Shown here: piece by piece, positions 35,647 to 47,865 of the stretch
Numbering within the stretch: the stretch's first letter is position 1
Layout of the letters: each line of letters starts with the position of its first letter
Assembly: GCA_004352715.1 (NCBI GenBank)
Contig: SCFE01000018.1
Location: 1,124,334 to 1,188,333, forward strand
Length of the DNA stretch: 64,000 nt
Reading direction: 5' to 3'
From: Hofstenia miamia
Taxonomy: Eukaryota > Xenacoelomorpha > Acoela
The notes under the pieces: model-generated
Databases searched by the model: none
Told to the model about the DNA's origin: nothing
What the model saw: the letters and a program-made list of their open reading frames with translations, nothing else
Made by a program: the position numbers and the translations under genes

Positions 35647-37740
35647 ATAAAAACTACCCGGTGAATCTGTGGAAATATCTAGAAATAGATAAAAAAGCAA
35701 TATAAAGTTTTAGAAATTACTGCAAGATTACCAAAAATACTCAGAACAAATATTTTAAAAGTGCGATAGTTTTTAACTGGTGCAAGTTAAATTGAATTGA
35801 AATCTTAAGAAATAAACCAGGTAGAATATATTTAATCTGTTATATATATATATATATATATAGTATATTCTATTTCATTGAATATTCAAATTTTTTGTTT
35901 AGGAAGAAAACAGATTCTTAGTGAGCGGATTCTGCATGTTGTTAGACAATAAAATAGAACAAATGATCAAGAAATACATTAATATTTATTCAAAATTTTA
36001 AAATAATTCTACAAACTTTTGGTCACCATACTTTGAAAAACTACGTGCACTTATTTTACAGCTGTAATTCCCTGTACTATTTGATGCATAGAGTCTACTA
36101 AATTCTGACATGTTGCTATGACTGCCTTATCTCTAATTCATAGATAACTTGTGTTGGGAGTTTCATTTGAAACTAAGGCCTCTGTTGTAGGCTATATTGA
36201 TTCAAGTGGATATCAATATGAACAGATGCCTAGCCATCAGAAATGCAAGTTGGCTGGTTAGAGCAGGGTCGCTTAGGGTTAGTCTAGAGACGAGATTTTT
36301 AAAAAATAAGGGTCAATTTGTGGCCGAAATTTTGTATTACATTTTAGAAGTATATTTATTTTGTAACTTACTATTTTGCCATCATAGAAATGTGTTCAAT
36401 TTTATATTTAAGGCCGATTTACTGCCAGAAAATATCTCTTAGTGCTAAAATAGGTTTTAACATTTAAAATTTTATTACCTCAAAAATCCGGCCGTCTTAT
36501 ATCTCTGCTAGCCACAACAAAGTTGAAACGTTGTACATATCTAAGAATGCCATTGAACATTTAGAAATAAAGCAACGTGTGCCTTATTGCATGCAGACAA
36601 TCTTCATCGTAACCCATTGTTAAGCCTAGGTTTGCACGTGTTTTTACAAAATGAATGTATTTTTAAGAGATCAGTATGCATTCCCACTTCATAGGCTATC
36701 TATGTCTCGTAAGCTCATGATTGACCACACTATTGCTTTGATTGGGTTCTCAAAAAGCGTTGAAATAGGTGAAGCATAACAGGTTGTTAAAGCATTAGTC
36801 TTCAATTTTCAAATAATGAATCGTCAGAATGCCCATTTATTTTGACTAATCATTTCTAGACCAGTTAACACACAAATGAGCCCATTCTCAACCTTCCATG
36901 CCTGTTGTTTATCATGGTTACACTGCTTCGATTGCCAGCTTCAAGTAAACCTTGATACTTTAATTCCACAAGATGCTGATACAATGTCTTGACTTGTTGA
37001 TTCATAGTCCACCATGAATAAGAGGTGCACAGCGAACAATGTTATGCTCACAACTTCTGTTAAAGATGCTTTTTGGCCAAATTGATTTATTTATAGTTTG
37101 CAGGAGTTTTTTCACCATTCTAATTCCTTACATTGTGGGTTTTTGCTAAATGTCTCTCTGAATATATCAATTTTCTAAAGGGAAAAGCAACATATTTCTA
37201 ATTCATACAGTTAAAAATGTAAAACTAAAAATGTCATACTAAAATTTTTAAGAACTTTTTATTGTCTCTCTGAATTTGTTTTTAAAATTTTTCTATGTGT
37301 CTTCAATTTTTTTCCAAAAAGCACTTTATATTAGCTTTTGAAAACACTAATTTTAGAGTACATTTTTTCAAAATTGATGTTGCTCAACTCATGAATGCCA
37401 TTACTGAAACTATAAAGTGAAAATATTAAAACTAGATTTCTTCCGCATATCTTAAAGTGTTAAATATTATGCTAGAGCCTTTTAATTTTAAACATGAATA
37501 TTTAGATGCAGTATGCTAGAATAGCCTAAAACCATACCATAAACTGTTTTAAACGATTTGAATGTTCAAGCACCATTACGTAGACACTTAGCGAATGTCA
37601 TTAATGTTCGTATATATACACATTTTTTAATAGATCAAGTAACTTAATCCCAACTACTGCCCTTGTTCAGGGTGTGATATGAATCGACCCTCTACAGGTT
37701 TTGAACATATTAAAATAGTTATTTCGTATTAGCTTATAAT
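35643..37740. other. Non-coding stretch
   Basis: No supported gene. A (TA)n run lies at about 35,840-35,862. 37,145-37,385 is a second copy of the AT-rich repeat found at 25,500-25,740. A frame at 36,197-36,442 is unremarkable. Confidence 0.45.
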
Positions 37741-37754
37741 TGTATATACAATAA

Positions 37755-37937
37755 TGCAGGGGTCAGTAAACTTTTTTGATCGCGGGGGCACAGTGCGTTT
37801 TTGAACTTCGGCAGGCCTCATTTTATAAAAATCAATTGAAAATAATTTTAAATTGAAAGCAAAAAGAAGTTGGGTATAACAAGCTCTAGGTGGGCTGAAT
37901 GAAGACTTGTGCGGGACCCCACAGTATGCTCATCCTT
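37755..37937. mobile_element. Decayed hAT-like miniature element
   Basis: The left end CAGGGGTCAGTAAACTTTTT resembles many hAT MITE termini. The right end, reverse-complemented, reads CAAGGATGAGCATAC, matching the left at about 10 of 15 positions. The interior has the GGGCTGAATGAAGACTTGTGCGGGACCCC style typical of such elements. No clear target duplication remains. Confidence 0.5.
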
Positions 37938-38269
37938 GCCGGTGTTCTTCGCATAAGGTTTACTCAAAAGCTATTAATTGTACATGAACGCGTAATCATA
38001 TTAGTAAAAATATAGGGAATTCATATATTTTTTGTACTCAGCATTACTTCTGGGAATTCTAAAAGTGTATAATAAAATTGTATAAAAATCTATGCATAAT
38101 GAATTTGAAAAACCTAAATTAAATCATAGAATAACATGAGAAATTTATGTAAAAACATTGGACATTTAAAAAATTTAAATATTTTTCAAAACATTCCTTA
38201 TATAAATGTATATAGTATTCATTCCAGTTTCTCACAGCGCATTTTTTTCAATGCTTCGACCCTATACAT

Positions 38270-38480
38270 GTATATATATATANNNNNNNNNNNNNNNNNN
38301 NNNNNNNNNNNNNNNNNNNNNNNNNNNNNNNNNNNNNNNNNNNNNNNNNNNNNNNNNNNNNNNNNNNNNNNNNNNNNNNNNNNNNNNNNNNNNNNNNNNN
38401 NNNNNNNNNNNNNNNNNNNNNNNNNNNNNNNNNNNNNNNNNNNNNNNNNNNNNNNNNNAGTATATATATATATATATATG
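38270..38480. repeat. (TA)n tract containing an assembly gap
   Basis: TA dinucleotides flank the N run 38,283-38,458 on both sides. Confidence 0.85.
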
Positions 38481-39090
38481 TATGTATGATTAACCGAAAA
38501 TGCTTAGCCAAATTTATAACACGTTGGGTAAACAAGGAGACAAGAATTACATATTAAATTGGGATATCAACGATAGACTGGTACATGTTGTTTTGTTGTA
38601 AAAAATTACTATAAAAACTGTAAACGAGTTCAGAAATTTGCTAAAATAAATCACTTAGATTTATGTTTGCTTTGTATCAGGTTTGACTACTTAATGCAAA
38701 TGTAAAGCTAAACGTTCATCCACACATGTAGTGTTCAAGGTACCCAAGGATGCATTTACCAGACTTCGGGTCGCTGCCATTCAGCAATCTGCAAGCTACA
38801 TCAGCTTCTGCATTAGTGTAACGCCCTGTTCATGAAAGTGTGTCTATATGATAGGTGTAAAAATAGAAGTTTTTTCTCTGTTTAGCTTTTCCTATTGATT
38901 CTACTCACTTTATAAATTATGTCATTAAACAGCTGACTATAGGCTAACCATCTATCTTAGATCCAAATTCTTGTATGGTATTAAACATAATAAGGTTTAT
39001 TACAGATACAAGGTGTCTATGATGACCCTATTAATTATGTTACAGTTTTGTATTAACTCAACTAATTAATTGTAGACTTTCGAACATCAC
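38480..39090. other. Non-coding stretch
   Basis: No coding or RNA-gene signal seen. Confidence 0.45.
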
Positions 39091-39094
39091 CTTT

Positions 39095-39985
39095 CTGCAG
39101 GCCGCATTGGTTGCTCACATGTATACAGGATCATGTAGTTATTTATATTTAGGGCTATTTATATGTAGGGTACATAAGAAGCAAAAGCGGCAAGGGTGCC
39201 TGAGTTCCTTTATTACCATTTCTAAAAACCAAAGCAATCAATGTAGAATTTCGTTAAAAGTAAGCAACACTGGGATGCATCGCACCACGATGACATAAAC
39301 CCCAATCATTGAGAGAGCTTCGCGAGTCACAGCCATTGCCTAGTAACTGGTGATCACTGCTGGATACCATTCCTTCTTAATGTAGAATCAACACACTTCT
39401 GAGGATTGGCCATAAATAGCTCTTACTATTACTTTTCATAGTGTACAAACAGGATTTCCTACTAAGTAGTCGATTCCAATTGTCTCTTAACTGCTTGATC
39501 AACCAGAGGGGTGCATTACACAATAACTTTATAATAGCGGTATAAGATATTATACAGTTCCATTTACGAGCAGCAGAGATGATCAGGGTCAGAACACGAA
39601 GCAGAGCCATGCAATCAAGAATAATGTGGTTTCCAGCAATGATCGCCATAGTTATCCCATGGTTGGTGACTTATGAAGGAACTGGCTCAACAAGCGCAAG
39701 TATGGTGGATGTGATCCTAGTGGTGCTTGCCCTTAATAATTCTGTACAGCAATTGCTCTTGTTATTATCAACAATAAAGGGATGTTTGCAACTGTGCCGC
39801 TTTTGCCTCATAGATTTTACAAATAGATAACCCTACAGATAAATAAATACATGACCCTTGATACATTTGAGCAATTATTGCGGTGATAATACAACTGTCA
39901 AAACTTACATACACATCTGAAAATATAATGACTATCAACAATTGTAATAAGATGCTCATAGGCATTTCTTATGCTTAATAAGCTA
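39095..39985. repeat. Inverted pair of an interspersed repeat
   Basis: 39,366-39,985 is the reverse complement of the unit at 49,525-50,095. 39,095-39,390 is a partial copy in the opposite sense. Shared words are TATTTATCTGTAGGGTTAT, GGCAAAAGC(G/T)GCAC and CTACTTAGTAGGAAATCCTG, and ACACTATGAAAAGTAATAGTAA occurs in both large copies. The frames it contains (39,377-39,649, 39,579-39,830) are not protein-like. Confidence 0.75.
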
Positions 39986-41070
39986 AAATATAAAGGGTTA
40001 GCCTAGGTTTTAGCTATCCAGCTATTTATAATGCGGGGGTTTATTATAAACTGAATCGATTGATAGGCAAGCTAATCGAAGTAAACGAAATATTTAGATC
40101 CACTCTTTAGAAAAGACTCATAGAGGCGTTTATAGGTCGTTATAGCTCACTTTGCGTGCGACACTAAGTATTTATGGCAAAAGCTTTGCTTCATATACTC
40201 CAAGGGGACGCTCATACAATTTCCATTTTCACGCAATTTGAAAAATTTTTATTTTAAACATAAAAAAGCTTTCTAAGTGTTTTTGCATTTGTATAATGAT
40301 TCGATCACGTTCAAAACCAATGATGGTGAAAAAATTGAATCTCAACATTGTTTTTAGCAATTCTTAAAAAATGATACACATTTGTTAAGATTTTGTAAAT
40401 ATAAGTATGTGTATCACCAATATTTCTAAAATATTTTACATTTTGCAAATATGATATATTTTGAAAAAATTCGCTGGTGGTGGAGAACTTCCGTACTAAA
40501 TTCCTGGCCTGGATCCCTCGTGAGATTATCTCTGTTCTATTCGTAAACTGCTACCAACATCATCACTAAAGAGGCACAATAAGGGATTAGCAACCCAACC
40601 GGATCAGAATTTTAACTACCTGAATGTTGATTAATATTAATAATATTTTGTTCAAAAAATCTAATTTTGATGACACTTTCCTTGCCCAGTAGTACTGAGC
40701 CAGTACTGAAGCCTGACACGACCCGAAATCGGTTCGGGGTTATTTAAGTACCTGATGCCACTCTCTAATCATTACAAATGAGGTTGGCTGTTAGTTAACT
40801 AAGTAAAAAATTTACTGGACAAATGTTGCAAATACAACTGATTTTCAAATTTGTTATCATTTTGTTGTGTGTTATATGAATGGATGCAGAAATGAGAAAT
40901 ACATTAGTGAGCATTAAAATCCTAATCTTCTTAATTATGTAGCACAACATTTCAATATTTGTGGTAAAGTATGAAATAACTTCTATAGTTATATATTATT
41001 GAGCTCCCATGCTCGCATTATACAAGGAAATGCAATAATTAGTTCCTACAAATCATTTTCTGTTAGCATA
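39985..41070. other. Non-coding stretch
   Basis: No gene was seen on either strand. A somewhat GC-richer patch near 40,480-40,745 has no identifiable structure. Confidence 0.45.
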
Positions 41071-41541
41071 AATGGCGAATATTCATGAAATTTAAAAAAT
41101 TTTTAAAATAGACTAATTTTGTATATATTTGCGTGATATTTCCAAAAAAGGTATACCAGACACTGAAATTTATTAGTTTTTGTTTAATTGGATTTTTATT
41201 TCCAAAATCCCATTACCCCAATTTCATTTGTATGACGTAGCTTCAGTGTAAACAAATTTGATAACATGTTTATTTTAATATTTATCACTTTATACTCTAC
41301 ATGTTATCAAATGTTTATTTTAATATTTATCACTTTATACTCTACATGTTATCAAATTTGTTTACACTGAAGTTACGTCATACAAATAAAATTGGGGTAA
41401 TGGAATTTTGGAAATAAATTCAAATTAATCAAACACAAATAAATTTCAGGGTCTGGTACACCTTTTTTTGAAATATCACGCAAATATATACAAGATTTGC
41501 CAATTTTAAAAAACTTTAAAATTTCATGAATATCTCCCATT
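41071..41541. repeat. Long imperfect palindrome (fold-back element) with a tandem core
   Basis: The left arm 41,071-41,265 pairs with the right arm 41,356-41,541. AATGGCGAATATTCATGAAATT pairs with AATTTCATGAATATCTCCCATT, and GTATGACGTAGCTTCAGTGTAAAC pairs with GTTTACACTGAAGTTACGTCATAC. The centre is two identical 45-bp units (41,266-41,310 and 41,311-41,355). There is no coding frame. It looks like a miniature fold-back or MITE-like insertion. Confidence 0.9.
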
Positions 41542-41762
41542 GTTAATTTAAAATTATGCTTGAAATATGAATTTTCAAATTAGAGGTAATTTCTCCATAT
41601 GAACTTCCCCAGTTGGAGGATTATGAACAGCCAATGCTACAAGAATGGCTATATTTAATGTAATTTTACTTTTTCATACAAAATCAAAATAAATTTGAGT
41701 TTTGTATAAAATACAATGCCTACAATATTAAATAAACACTAAAATATTCTAATGTAATGAAT

Positions 41763-42015
41763 GCATATATATATATNNNNNNNNNNNNNNNNNNNNNNNN
41801 NNNNNNNNNNNNNNNNNNNNNNNNNNNNNNNNNNNNNNNNNNNNNNNNNNNNNNNNNNNNNNNNNNNNNNNNNNNNNNNNNNNNNNNNNNNNNNNNNNNN
41901 NNNNNNNNNNNNNNNNNNNNNNNNNNNNNNNNNNNNNNNNNNNNNNNNNNNNNNNNNNNNNNNNNNNNNNNNNNNNNNNNNNNNNNNNNNNNNNNNNNNN
42001 NNNNATATATATATA
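41763..42015. repeat. (TA)n tract containing an assembly gap
   Basis: TA repeats flank the N run 41,777-42,004. Confidence 0.85.
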
Positions 42016-42535
42016 ATGCAATTTCCTAATATTTTCTCGGGTACTGCATTTAAGAAGAATTTCCTCAATGTATGAAAGACATTTCGTGGTATATTAATAT
42101 ATAATATTGAGACATCTTTAACTGAAAATTTTAGTGAGGAGCGCATTAATTATGAAATAGCAAATAGAGTAAAAAGAGTTACTAAAAAGTGGCACAAAAA
42201 GATCGCTTCTAGTTCATATTATTAAGAATTTCATACATATTTATATGCGATTGGATAGATTTCATTGTCACTCTACTACTGAAAATCTAGTGTTTTAAAT
42301 ATGAAATCATATGTGTAGAAGAAGTTTGCAAATGAGCCATATCATGGGGTTACTAACAAGTTGTGATATAATCAGTGGTGTACTCGAGGAGGTGCTCAGC
42401 CAACCTTGTTAATTTTATTTGGTGACCCAGTCCCCTCCTTATTAAAATTAGATTATGGTTTGGCGCTTTGGATTATATTCCAATTCAGATCCCCCTTGTT
42501 AATTATTTAGGATTCATTAACAATTTAGAGAAAGC
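42016..42535. other. Non-coding stretch before second GPCR
   Basis: No gene. CAGTGGTGTACTCGAGGAGGTGCTCAG near 42,375 resembles a hAT-type terminus, but no partner was found. Confidence 0.35.
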
Positions 42536-42539
42536 TTTA

Positions 42540-42639
42540 AACAAATGGCGGCTACAACTATATTAGCGGAATGAATATAAGCAAAGCATTGACCAATAGA
42601 ATTTATTAACAAAACAGTTTTCTAATAATTTTAAAAAAA
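42540..42639 (+). promoter_or_regulatory. Conserved upstream region of the second GPCR gene
   Basis: It is homologous to 27,600-27,720, upstream of paralogue 1, with GGCGGC, GAATAAGC-type spacing and an identical CCAATAGAATTT. The conservation covers the last 100 bases or so before the start codon, so the duplication that made the pair included 5' flanking DNA. Confidence 0.5.
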
Positions 42640-43599
42640 ATGAATCTTACCTATAATTTGACGTATGGACAACCTGGTGGTTTTTACAAAGATTATTTTA
42701 CAGTAGCATTTATTATCCTGGTTGGCACTATTGGAGTTCCAAGCAATCTCATTGTTTTATACATAGTAAAATTACACCCTTTCGTGAAAAATGCATCTTC
42801 AAGAATTTACGTTTTCCATCTGACAATTGCAGACTTATTAAATTGCATTGCATATTCACTCTCAAACATTCCTTTCATTATGTATCCAGAAGAATTCGTA
42901 CTTAATAAATTTGGTTATGCCTGCTCTGTTTGGAGTTTCATAGACAGATTTACTCTTTTTTACACGACATATATGGTAGTTCTGATCTGCTTAGATCGAG
43001 CAATCAATGTGTATACGATAGGTGTAGCAAGAACTTTGAATAACACAACATTTGCAAAGATTCTTTGCCTTCTATTAATAGGATTCTCGTTAATTCACGG
43101 AAGCCTACAATTTAATATTTTCAAGTATCGGCCAAGTACTGTACTTTGGAATGGCAAACCGTACGCAGGTCTTAAATGCTATCCATCGGATGACAATTTT
43201 CAACGCTTGATTCTTTTGTTTTTTGGCTACAAATTGCCTTTATCTATACTCACCATTGGAAACATTGCAATTGTAGTTCGCTTATTTATCAGAATGAAAA
43301 TCAATCTAAAAAAGTTCAAGAAGGTGTTTTACAAAGAGGATTTGCGGGTAACTGTCACTCTTGTTTCTTGTTGCGTAATTACAGTTGGCTTACATTTGCC
43401 TTATTATTGTTTACATTTGCGGTTGTCTCAAAACACTCATGAGCAGAATGAAATATATTTTAAGAGCTCTTTCAACTTTCTCCTGGGTTCAATTTCACAG
43501 GCTTTAAGATGCATGAATTCAGCAATAAATTTTTTTATATACTTGTGCACCAACAAACATTTCAGAAGATCATTTCGAAAGAGTTTGAAGGTAATATGA
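42640..43599 (+). CDS. Class A G-protein-coupled receptor, single exon, paralogue 2
   Basis: 319 codons starting MNLTYNLTYGQPGGFYKDY, collinear with the receptor at 27,721 along its whole length without large gaps. It has two N-terminal NLT glycosylation sites, seven hydrophobic segments, and LTIADLLNC in TM2 (Asp65). The disulfide cysteines lie before TM3 (YACSVW) and in loop 2 (LKCYPSD). DRA replaces DRY, PLSILTIGN is in TM5, GLHLP replaces CWxP, NSAINFFIY replaces NPxxY, and the helix 8 is basic (NKHFRRSF). The frame is intact, which argues that it is a working gene. Both copies keep the same altered TM6 and TM7 motifs, so these belong to the family and are not decay. The ligand is unknown. 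It probably acts at the cell surface. Confidence 0.9.
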   Translation: MNLTYNLTYGQPGGFYKDYFTVAFIILVGTIGVPSNLIVLYIVKLHPFVKNASSRIYVFHLTIADLLNCIAYSLSNIPFIMYPEEFVLNKFGYACSVWSFIDRFTLFYTTYMVVLICLDRAINVYTIGVARTLNNTTFAKILCLLLIGFSLIHGSLQFNIFKYRPSTVLWNGKPYAGLKCYPSDDNFQRLILLFFGYKLPLSILTIGNIAIVVRLFIRMKINLKKFKKVFYKEDLRVTVTLVSCCVITVGLHLPYYCLHLRLSQNTHEQNEIYFKSSFNFLLGSISQALRCMNSAINFFIYLCTNKHFRRSFRKSLKVI

Positions 43600-45420
43600 C
43601 TCTTACAATTATAATCTCATACCGATAAACTAACATATGTTGGAATTTCTAAAATTATTTGATACATTCCTACAATCTACTATTCAATTGCATTTTATTT
43701 TATTTGATTTTATACATTGCAATTACTCTTTTCTTTCACTTACACATATTTTCAATCTAAATTTACATTTTGTAAGAAATATTTACCAAATGTCAATTCA
43801 TTTTATCTGTGCAAAAGTTTAGTACGCAAAACTAGTAAGGCAATATTTATAAAATAGGAAAATTTTATATTATATGCCGGTATTGGCTATATTTAATAAG
43901 TATCAGTACGGTATATTAGATTAAGAAGTGATCAATGTTTTCCAATCATCTAGATATTTTTAAAATTGATATCCACATTTAATACTGATGAAATAAGAAA
44001 ACACTCAATTATCGAATAATATAAAATCCATCCGAAGTGAATTTGCAATTTAAGGAATCCAATCCGACATAATTTTAAATGTATGAATATATTTAGAAAA
44101 AAATTCAATTTTTATTAGGAAACGTTAACATATGGCAATCAAAGTTGAAACCGGGTTGACTATCCACTGAAATGCGACCTTTTTAGTATTTAAAAATACT
44201 TTCACAGAATCTAGAGAAAATTTAGATTTACAAAGGGTTAAAAGCTGAGTGACACTGCAAATATTCTTGTTGTGAAACCTTGCATTGCCATTTAATTTTT
44301 ACCTCGTTGATTTCAACAAGGCGACTCCAATCTAATAGGAACACATTCACTCACTGCGAATCAGCTCTGCTTCATAAAGGTGGTCGTAAGTTTTACTGCT
44401 TGGAAACTCTAAATGGAAAATCTTTCGCTCCTCTGTAAAAATTCATTGACAGTAAACAACTGAATAGGAGTTTTAAAGAATTTCGCATACCAGTTTCCTG
44501 CGATTGTTTAAGAGAATTCCACATAGCTTTTAAAGAAGTCCTTACGAAAAACGGTAATGCTGGCAATTCAAAAACAAGTGTGTCAACTTATTTTACATCC
44601 TTAATCCTGAGAGCATGATCAAGTTACATACAATTTTATTGCTTATAAATAAAAAATCTTTCATGTGAAAGGTGTTTAACTACATTTCAAGAAAATTATC
44701 AATATCAATACATTGACAAATCAAAAGAAACTAAAGAAACCCAAACAACGTATGTTTACTAAAGATATACAAGATAATACGAAATCGATTTTATTGAAGA
44801 GTCTATACTCAGATTTCTCCTTACAAAATGACTTTTAGTAAAGGAGCAAATCTCAGTTCACACATACAGTGCGGCTAAACCTAGTCCAACAGATAAGTTT
44901 AAAATGACAATTCTGATGTCAGAAAAAACATTGAATCGGAAAATATTATTTAAAATCTTACCAAAATGAATACAAAATGCAAAAAATTAATAAGTATATA
45001 TTCATTCAACAGGACACTCAATCAAATTTACAGAGTTTTTCAGTAAAAATAATAATGTTATTTCTCTAAAGATGTCTTACATTATTCAACATAGAAGTGA
45101 CCAAAAAACAGCAATAGAATTCAAAAGCACACATTTTCAAGAAAACCTTCAAAAAACGGAATTTACTCAATATACAATTAATTGAACATACAGCAAACTC
45201 ATGCAATCAAAATATCGGTAAGATTTTGGGTTATTTCATAAAATGCTTAAAAATTTGTAGCTGCAATAGTACAATCACTTATAATTTTAATATTTGAAAA
45301 ATTGAGGTTTCAAATGATCTTCAAAAAATCCAGAACCCAAAAATACTGTTGCTAAAATTTTAGATATCTTAAGTTGCTCAATAAACTATTAAAGCTAGTC
45401 AGTTTAGATGCACATGCTTT
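43600..45420. other. Non-coding stretch downstream of second GPCR
   Basis: No supported gene. A region at 44,270-44,590 has protein-like but frame-broken text (for example RSFKEFRIPVSCDCLREFHI) that may be another non-LTR element scrap. Confidence 0.35.
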
Positions 45421-45429
45421 ACACAATTC

Positions 45430-45740
45430 TTGGGAATAACACAATATATTGTTTCTCAGAAACATGGTTTAAACCAAATGAAAGTGTAAATATATGAAGC
45501 CCCATTCCAAAATACTTTGAATTAATTTCTAGACCCAGAGATAGTGCTGGTGCTGGTCTATTATATTTGTTGCACCAAAATTTCTTAATTTTACACAAAA
45601 CTTACAATTGAAGATTGAGTATGATTTCAAAGAAAGCATGTGGTTAGATTCTGAACATACTGAAAAACTCTTCCTAAAAATAATGTCCAGTCTCCATAAG
45701 CACTATCAATCTGAACTTGTTAATCATAAATCCTTAGAAT
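45430..45740 (+). pseudogene. LINE endonuclease fragment
   Basis: The frame reads NNTIYCFSETWFKPNESVNI, a stop, then SPIPKYFELISRPRDSAGAG and LLYLLHQNF. The phrase SETWFKPNESV followed by a Tyr/Phe segment, then RxRDSxGAGLLYL, matches the SETWL...GGGVA..Y pattern of the AP-type endonuclease of non-LTR retrotransposons. A frame change near 45,610 leads to YDFKESMWLDS. No reverse transcriptase follows. Confidence 0.6.
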
Positions 45741-46230
45741 TGACCCATTTGCAAACATATGATAATTTATTAACTTCACCATTAATTTTAACGATAAAAA
45801 ACAGGCATATCTTGTCAACCATTGCAATGAAAATTGCTTGTATACAAGTAACGTTTTTCCAATGCCTGTAACTGGTAGTAGTTAGCAATCATAGATTATA
45901 TTCTGACAAGTATAAATAGTACATGCTCAAATTATTGTTTTACTTGTAGCTTCGCTGAGCACAATATGCTACTTTTAGTTGACAACCAATTTCATTGTCT
46001 CCCATACATACACATGATGAATATCTGCAAGCATTCTATGAAGACATTTTGTGGAATCATCAAGCTAAGCATTTCAAATGATCTGGCTCCATTTTGAATC
46101 TATTTAATGTAATACAAATTAATGTAATTACAAATAGTGAAGACTGGAGTTTCAAAAAGCAAAGCCAACTGTTGTTCACTAAGTTTCATTTCAAACTAAA
46201 TGTTAACAAGAAATGTTTATTATCTTCTGA
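45741..46230. other. Possible continuation of the LINE scrap, unreadable
   Basis: Broken frames only, and no domain could be read. Confidence 0.3.
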
Positions 46231-46231
46231 G

Positions 46232-46432
46232 CTATATATATATATATATATATATATATNNNNNNNNNNNNNNNNNNNNNNNNNNNNNNNNNNNNNNNNN
46301 NNNNNNNNNNNNNNNNNNNNNNNNNNNNNNNNNNNNNNNNNNNNNNNNNNNNNNNNNNNNNNNNNNNNNNNNNNNNNNNNNNNNNNNNNNNNNNNNNNNN
46401 NNNNNNNNNNNNNNNNNNNNTATATATATATG
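46232..46432. repeat. (TA)n tract containing an assembly gap
   Basis: TA repeats flank the N run 46,260-46,420. Confidence 0.85.
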
Positions 46433-46779
46433 TAAAACCTACAAGCCAAAAAAGCATTATTTCTAGTTTGCTACTTAGGAAAGCTGATTTTACATTGTGT
46501 AATAAATAAGAGTTCGCAACCTGAATGCATTAGCTTGTTAATTGCCCTACATATTAATAACTGTCGCATATGATTATATCATATACATATATTTTGCTAA
46601 GTTGTATGCATGTATCCCCACGTATTATTATAATTGTTAATTTTGCTTGATATGAATAAACGTGCATCTTATCTTGAATAGCTTTTATAAAGCACATTAG
46701 GGCGCACTCAGATAAAGAACCCAAACAAGGAAAAAATGATTTTCCTATCGATGACCATGAAAAGGCAAAAGGATTCTTC

Positions 46780-47740
46780 AGCTCAAAGCGAAATGGCGTG
46801 TTAAAGGTTATTCAGATACAACTGAGAAATTGCAAGTTGCGAACTATTTTAAGTCTCTATGCGAAATTGACACTCTCGAAAAATTATTATACATTGTGCA
46901 ACCGATTGCTATTGAAGAAATTACTTTAAAATTACTTTTACAACAAAAGAAGAAGCTAATATGGGCAAAGCGATGCAGATTTCATGGCATGAAGGAACTT
47001 TCGTCAGATAAGATAAGTGATTTTTTAAATCGTCTTAAAAAATGTGCTTCTGATTGTGATTTCACACAATTGAAAGATTCAAAAGACATTGAATCTGATA
47101 TTATAATGGCACAACTTATTACTGGTATTGTTAATCCAGAATTTCAACGAATGTTAATCAACGCAATAAAGGGGGGGACATAATCGTCATTACCCAATGC
47201 GGGGCGAAGCCTCTCGAAAATTTTTGAACATATTGACAAAATGGACCCTAAAAAATGCATTTCATGATCCTAGATTTTAAATGTTTCAATTTTTTACGAA
47301 AAGTGTTTTGAATTATCCAGTCAAAATCAAATTTGGAAACCTGACTTGAGGGGGACATTCCATCATGTCCCCCCTGCGTATTCCACTGAACGCAATACAA
47401 TTAAATGATAAAATGACACTCCAGGAAGCAACAAGTTACATTCAAAATCTTGAAAATATTCACAATTTCACTAATAACATGCATTTGAATGATGAGTCAG
47501 TTATGAATATGACACAATCGAACCAAGGTCGGAATGAACTTTATACCAAATATGGTTACCATCATAGATATAGTGTTTGTCACGCGAAAGAGAAAATGTG
47601 TAACAAATTCAAGGGTAAGGATCATTTTGCTCAAGTCTGTAAAAATAAAAAAACAATGCGTATTGTGCTAGAGTCAATGCACCTACCGAAGAGCCAGATA
47701 TACGTTCAGACGATTTCAATTTCGTTTTTGCTTTGAATAA
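46780..47740 (+). pseudogene. Element F: gag relic of a second LTR-retrotransposon lineage
   Basis: The 46,830-47,183 frame reads like a gag capsid, with ATEEITLKLLL-like text, then KRCRFHGMKELSSDKISDFL, NRLKKCASDCDFTQ and IIMAQLITGIVNPEFQRMLI. After a 204-bp insertion (47,171-47,374) the gag continues with KMTLQEATSYIQNLE. A zinc-binding part follows, with YGYHHRYSVCHAKEKMC then CNKFKGKDHFAQVC (about 47,550-47,640). That is one of the two CCHC-type knuckles, with its second Cys replaced by Phe. Sequence and layout differ from the gag of C and D, so F belongs to another Ty3/Gypsy lineage. Confidence 0.75.
47171..47374. mobile_element. Small inverted-terminal element inside element F gag
   Basis: It begins GGGGGGGACATAAT and ends ATCATGTCCCCCC, a clear inverted pair. 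The interior is AT-rich and non-coding. It interrupts the gag frame between INAIK and the downstream part. No clean target duplication could be read. Confidence 0.65.
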
Positions 47741-47769
47741 CGCATTACATACAAAGAATATAAAATAGA

Positions 47770-47865
47770 AGTTGATGAGACACATGGAGGTAACATAAAA
47801 TTCGTAATGGATACTGGTGCGACAAGTTCGATAATTTCTGAAAAATGTTGAATCAGTCTTGGAGG
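47770..47865 (+). pseudogene. Element F: aspartic protease fragment
   Basis: The frame reads KIEVDETHGGNIKFVMDTGA then TSSIISEKC, with the retroviral-type protease active-site motif DTGA at about 47,812-47,823. A stop follows immediately, and no further protease sequence is readable. Confidence 0.65.

Noticed and set aside
41266-41355. CRISPR-like direct repeats
   Set aside because: Two adjacent identical 45-bp units with no spacer inside a palindrome. This is a tandem duplication in an animal genome, not an array.
41739-42146. ORFs running through N gaps and TA tracts
   Set aside because: They consist of unknown residues and alternating YI from (TA)n and have no biological support. The same holds for those at 31,050, 34,822, 38,136 and 46,094.
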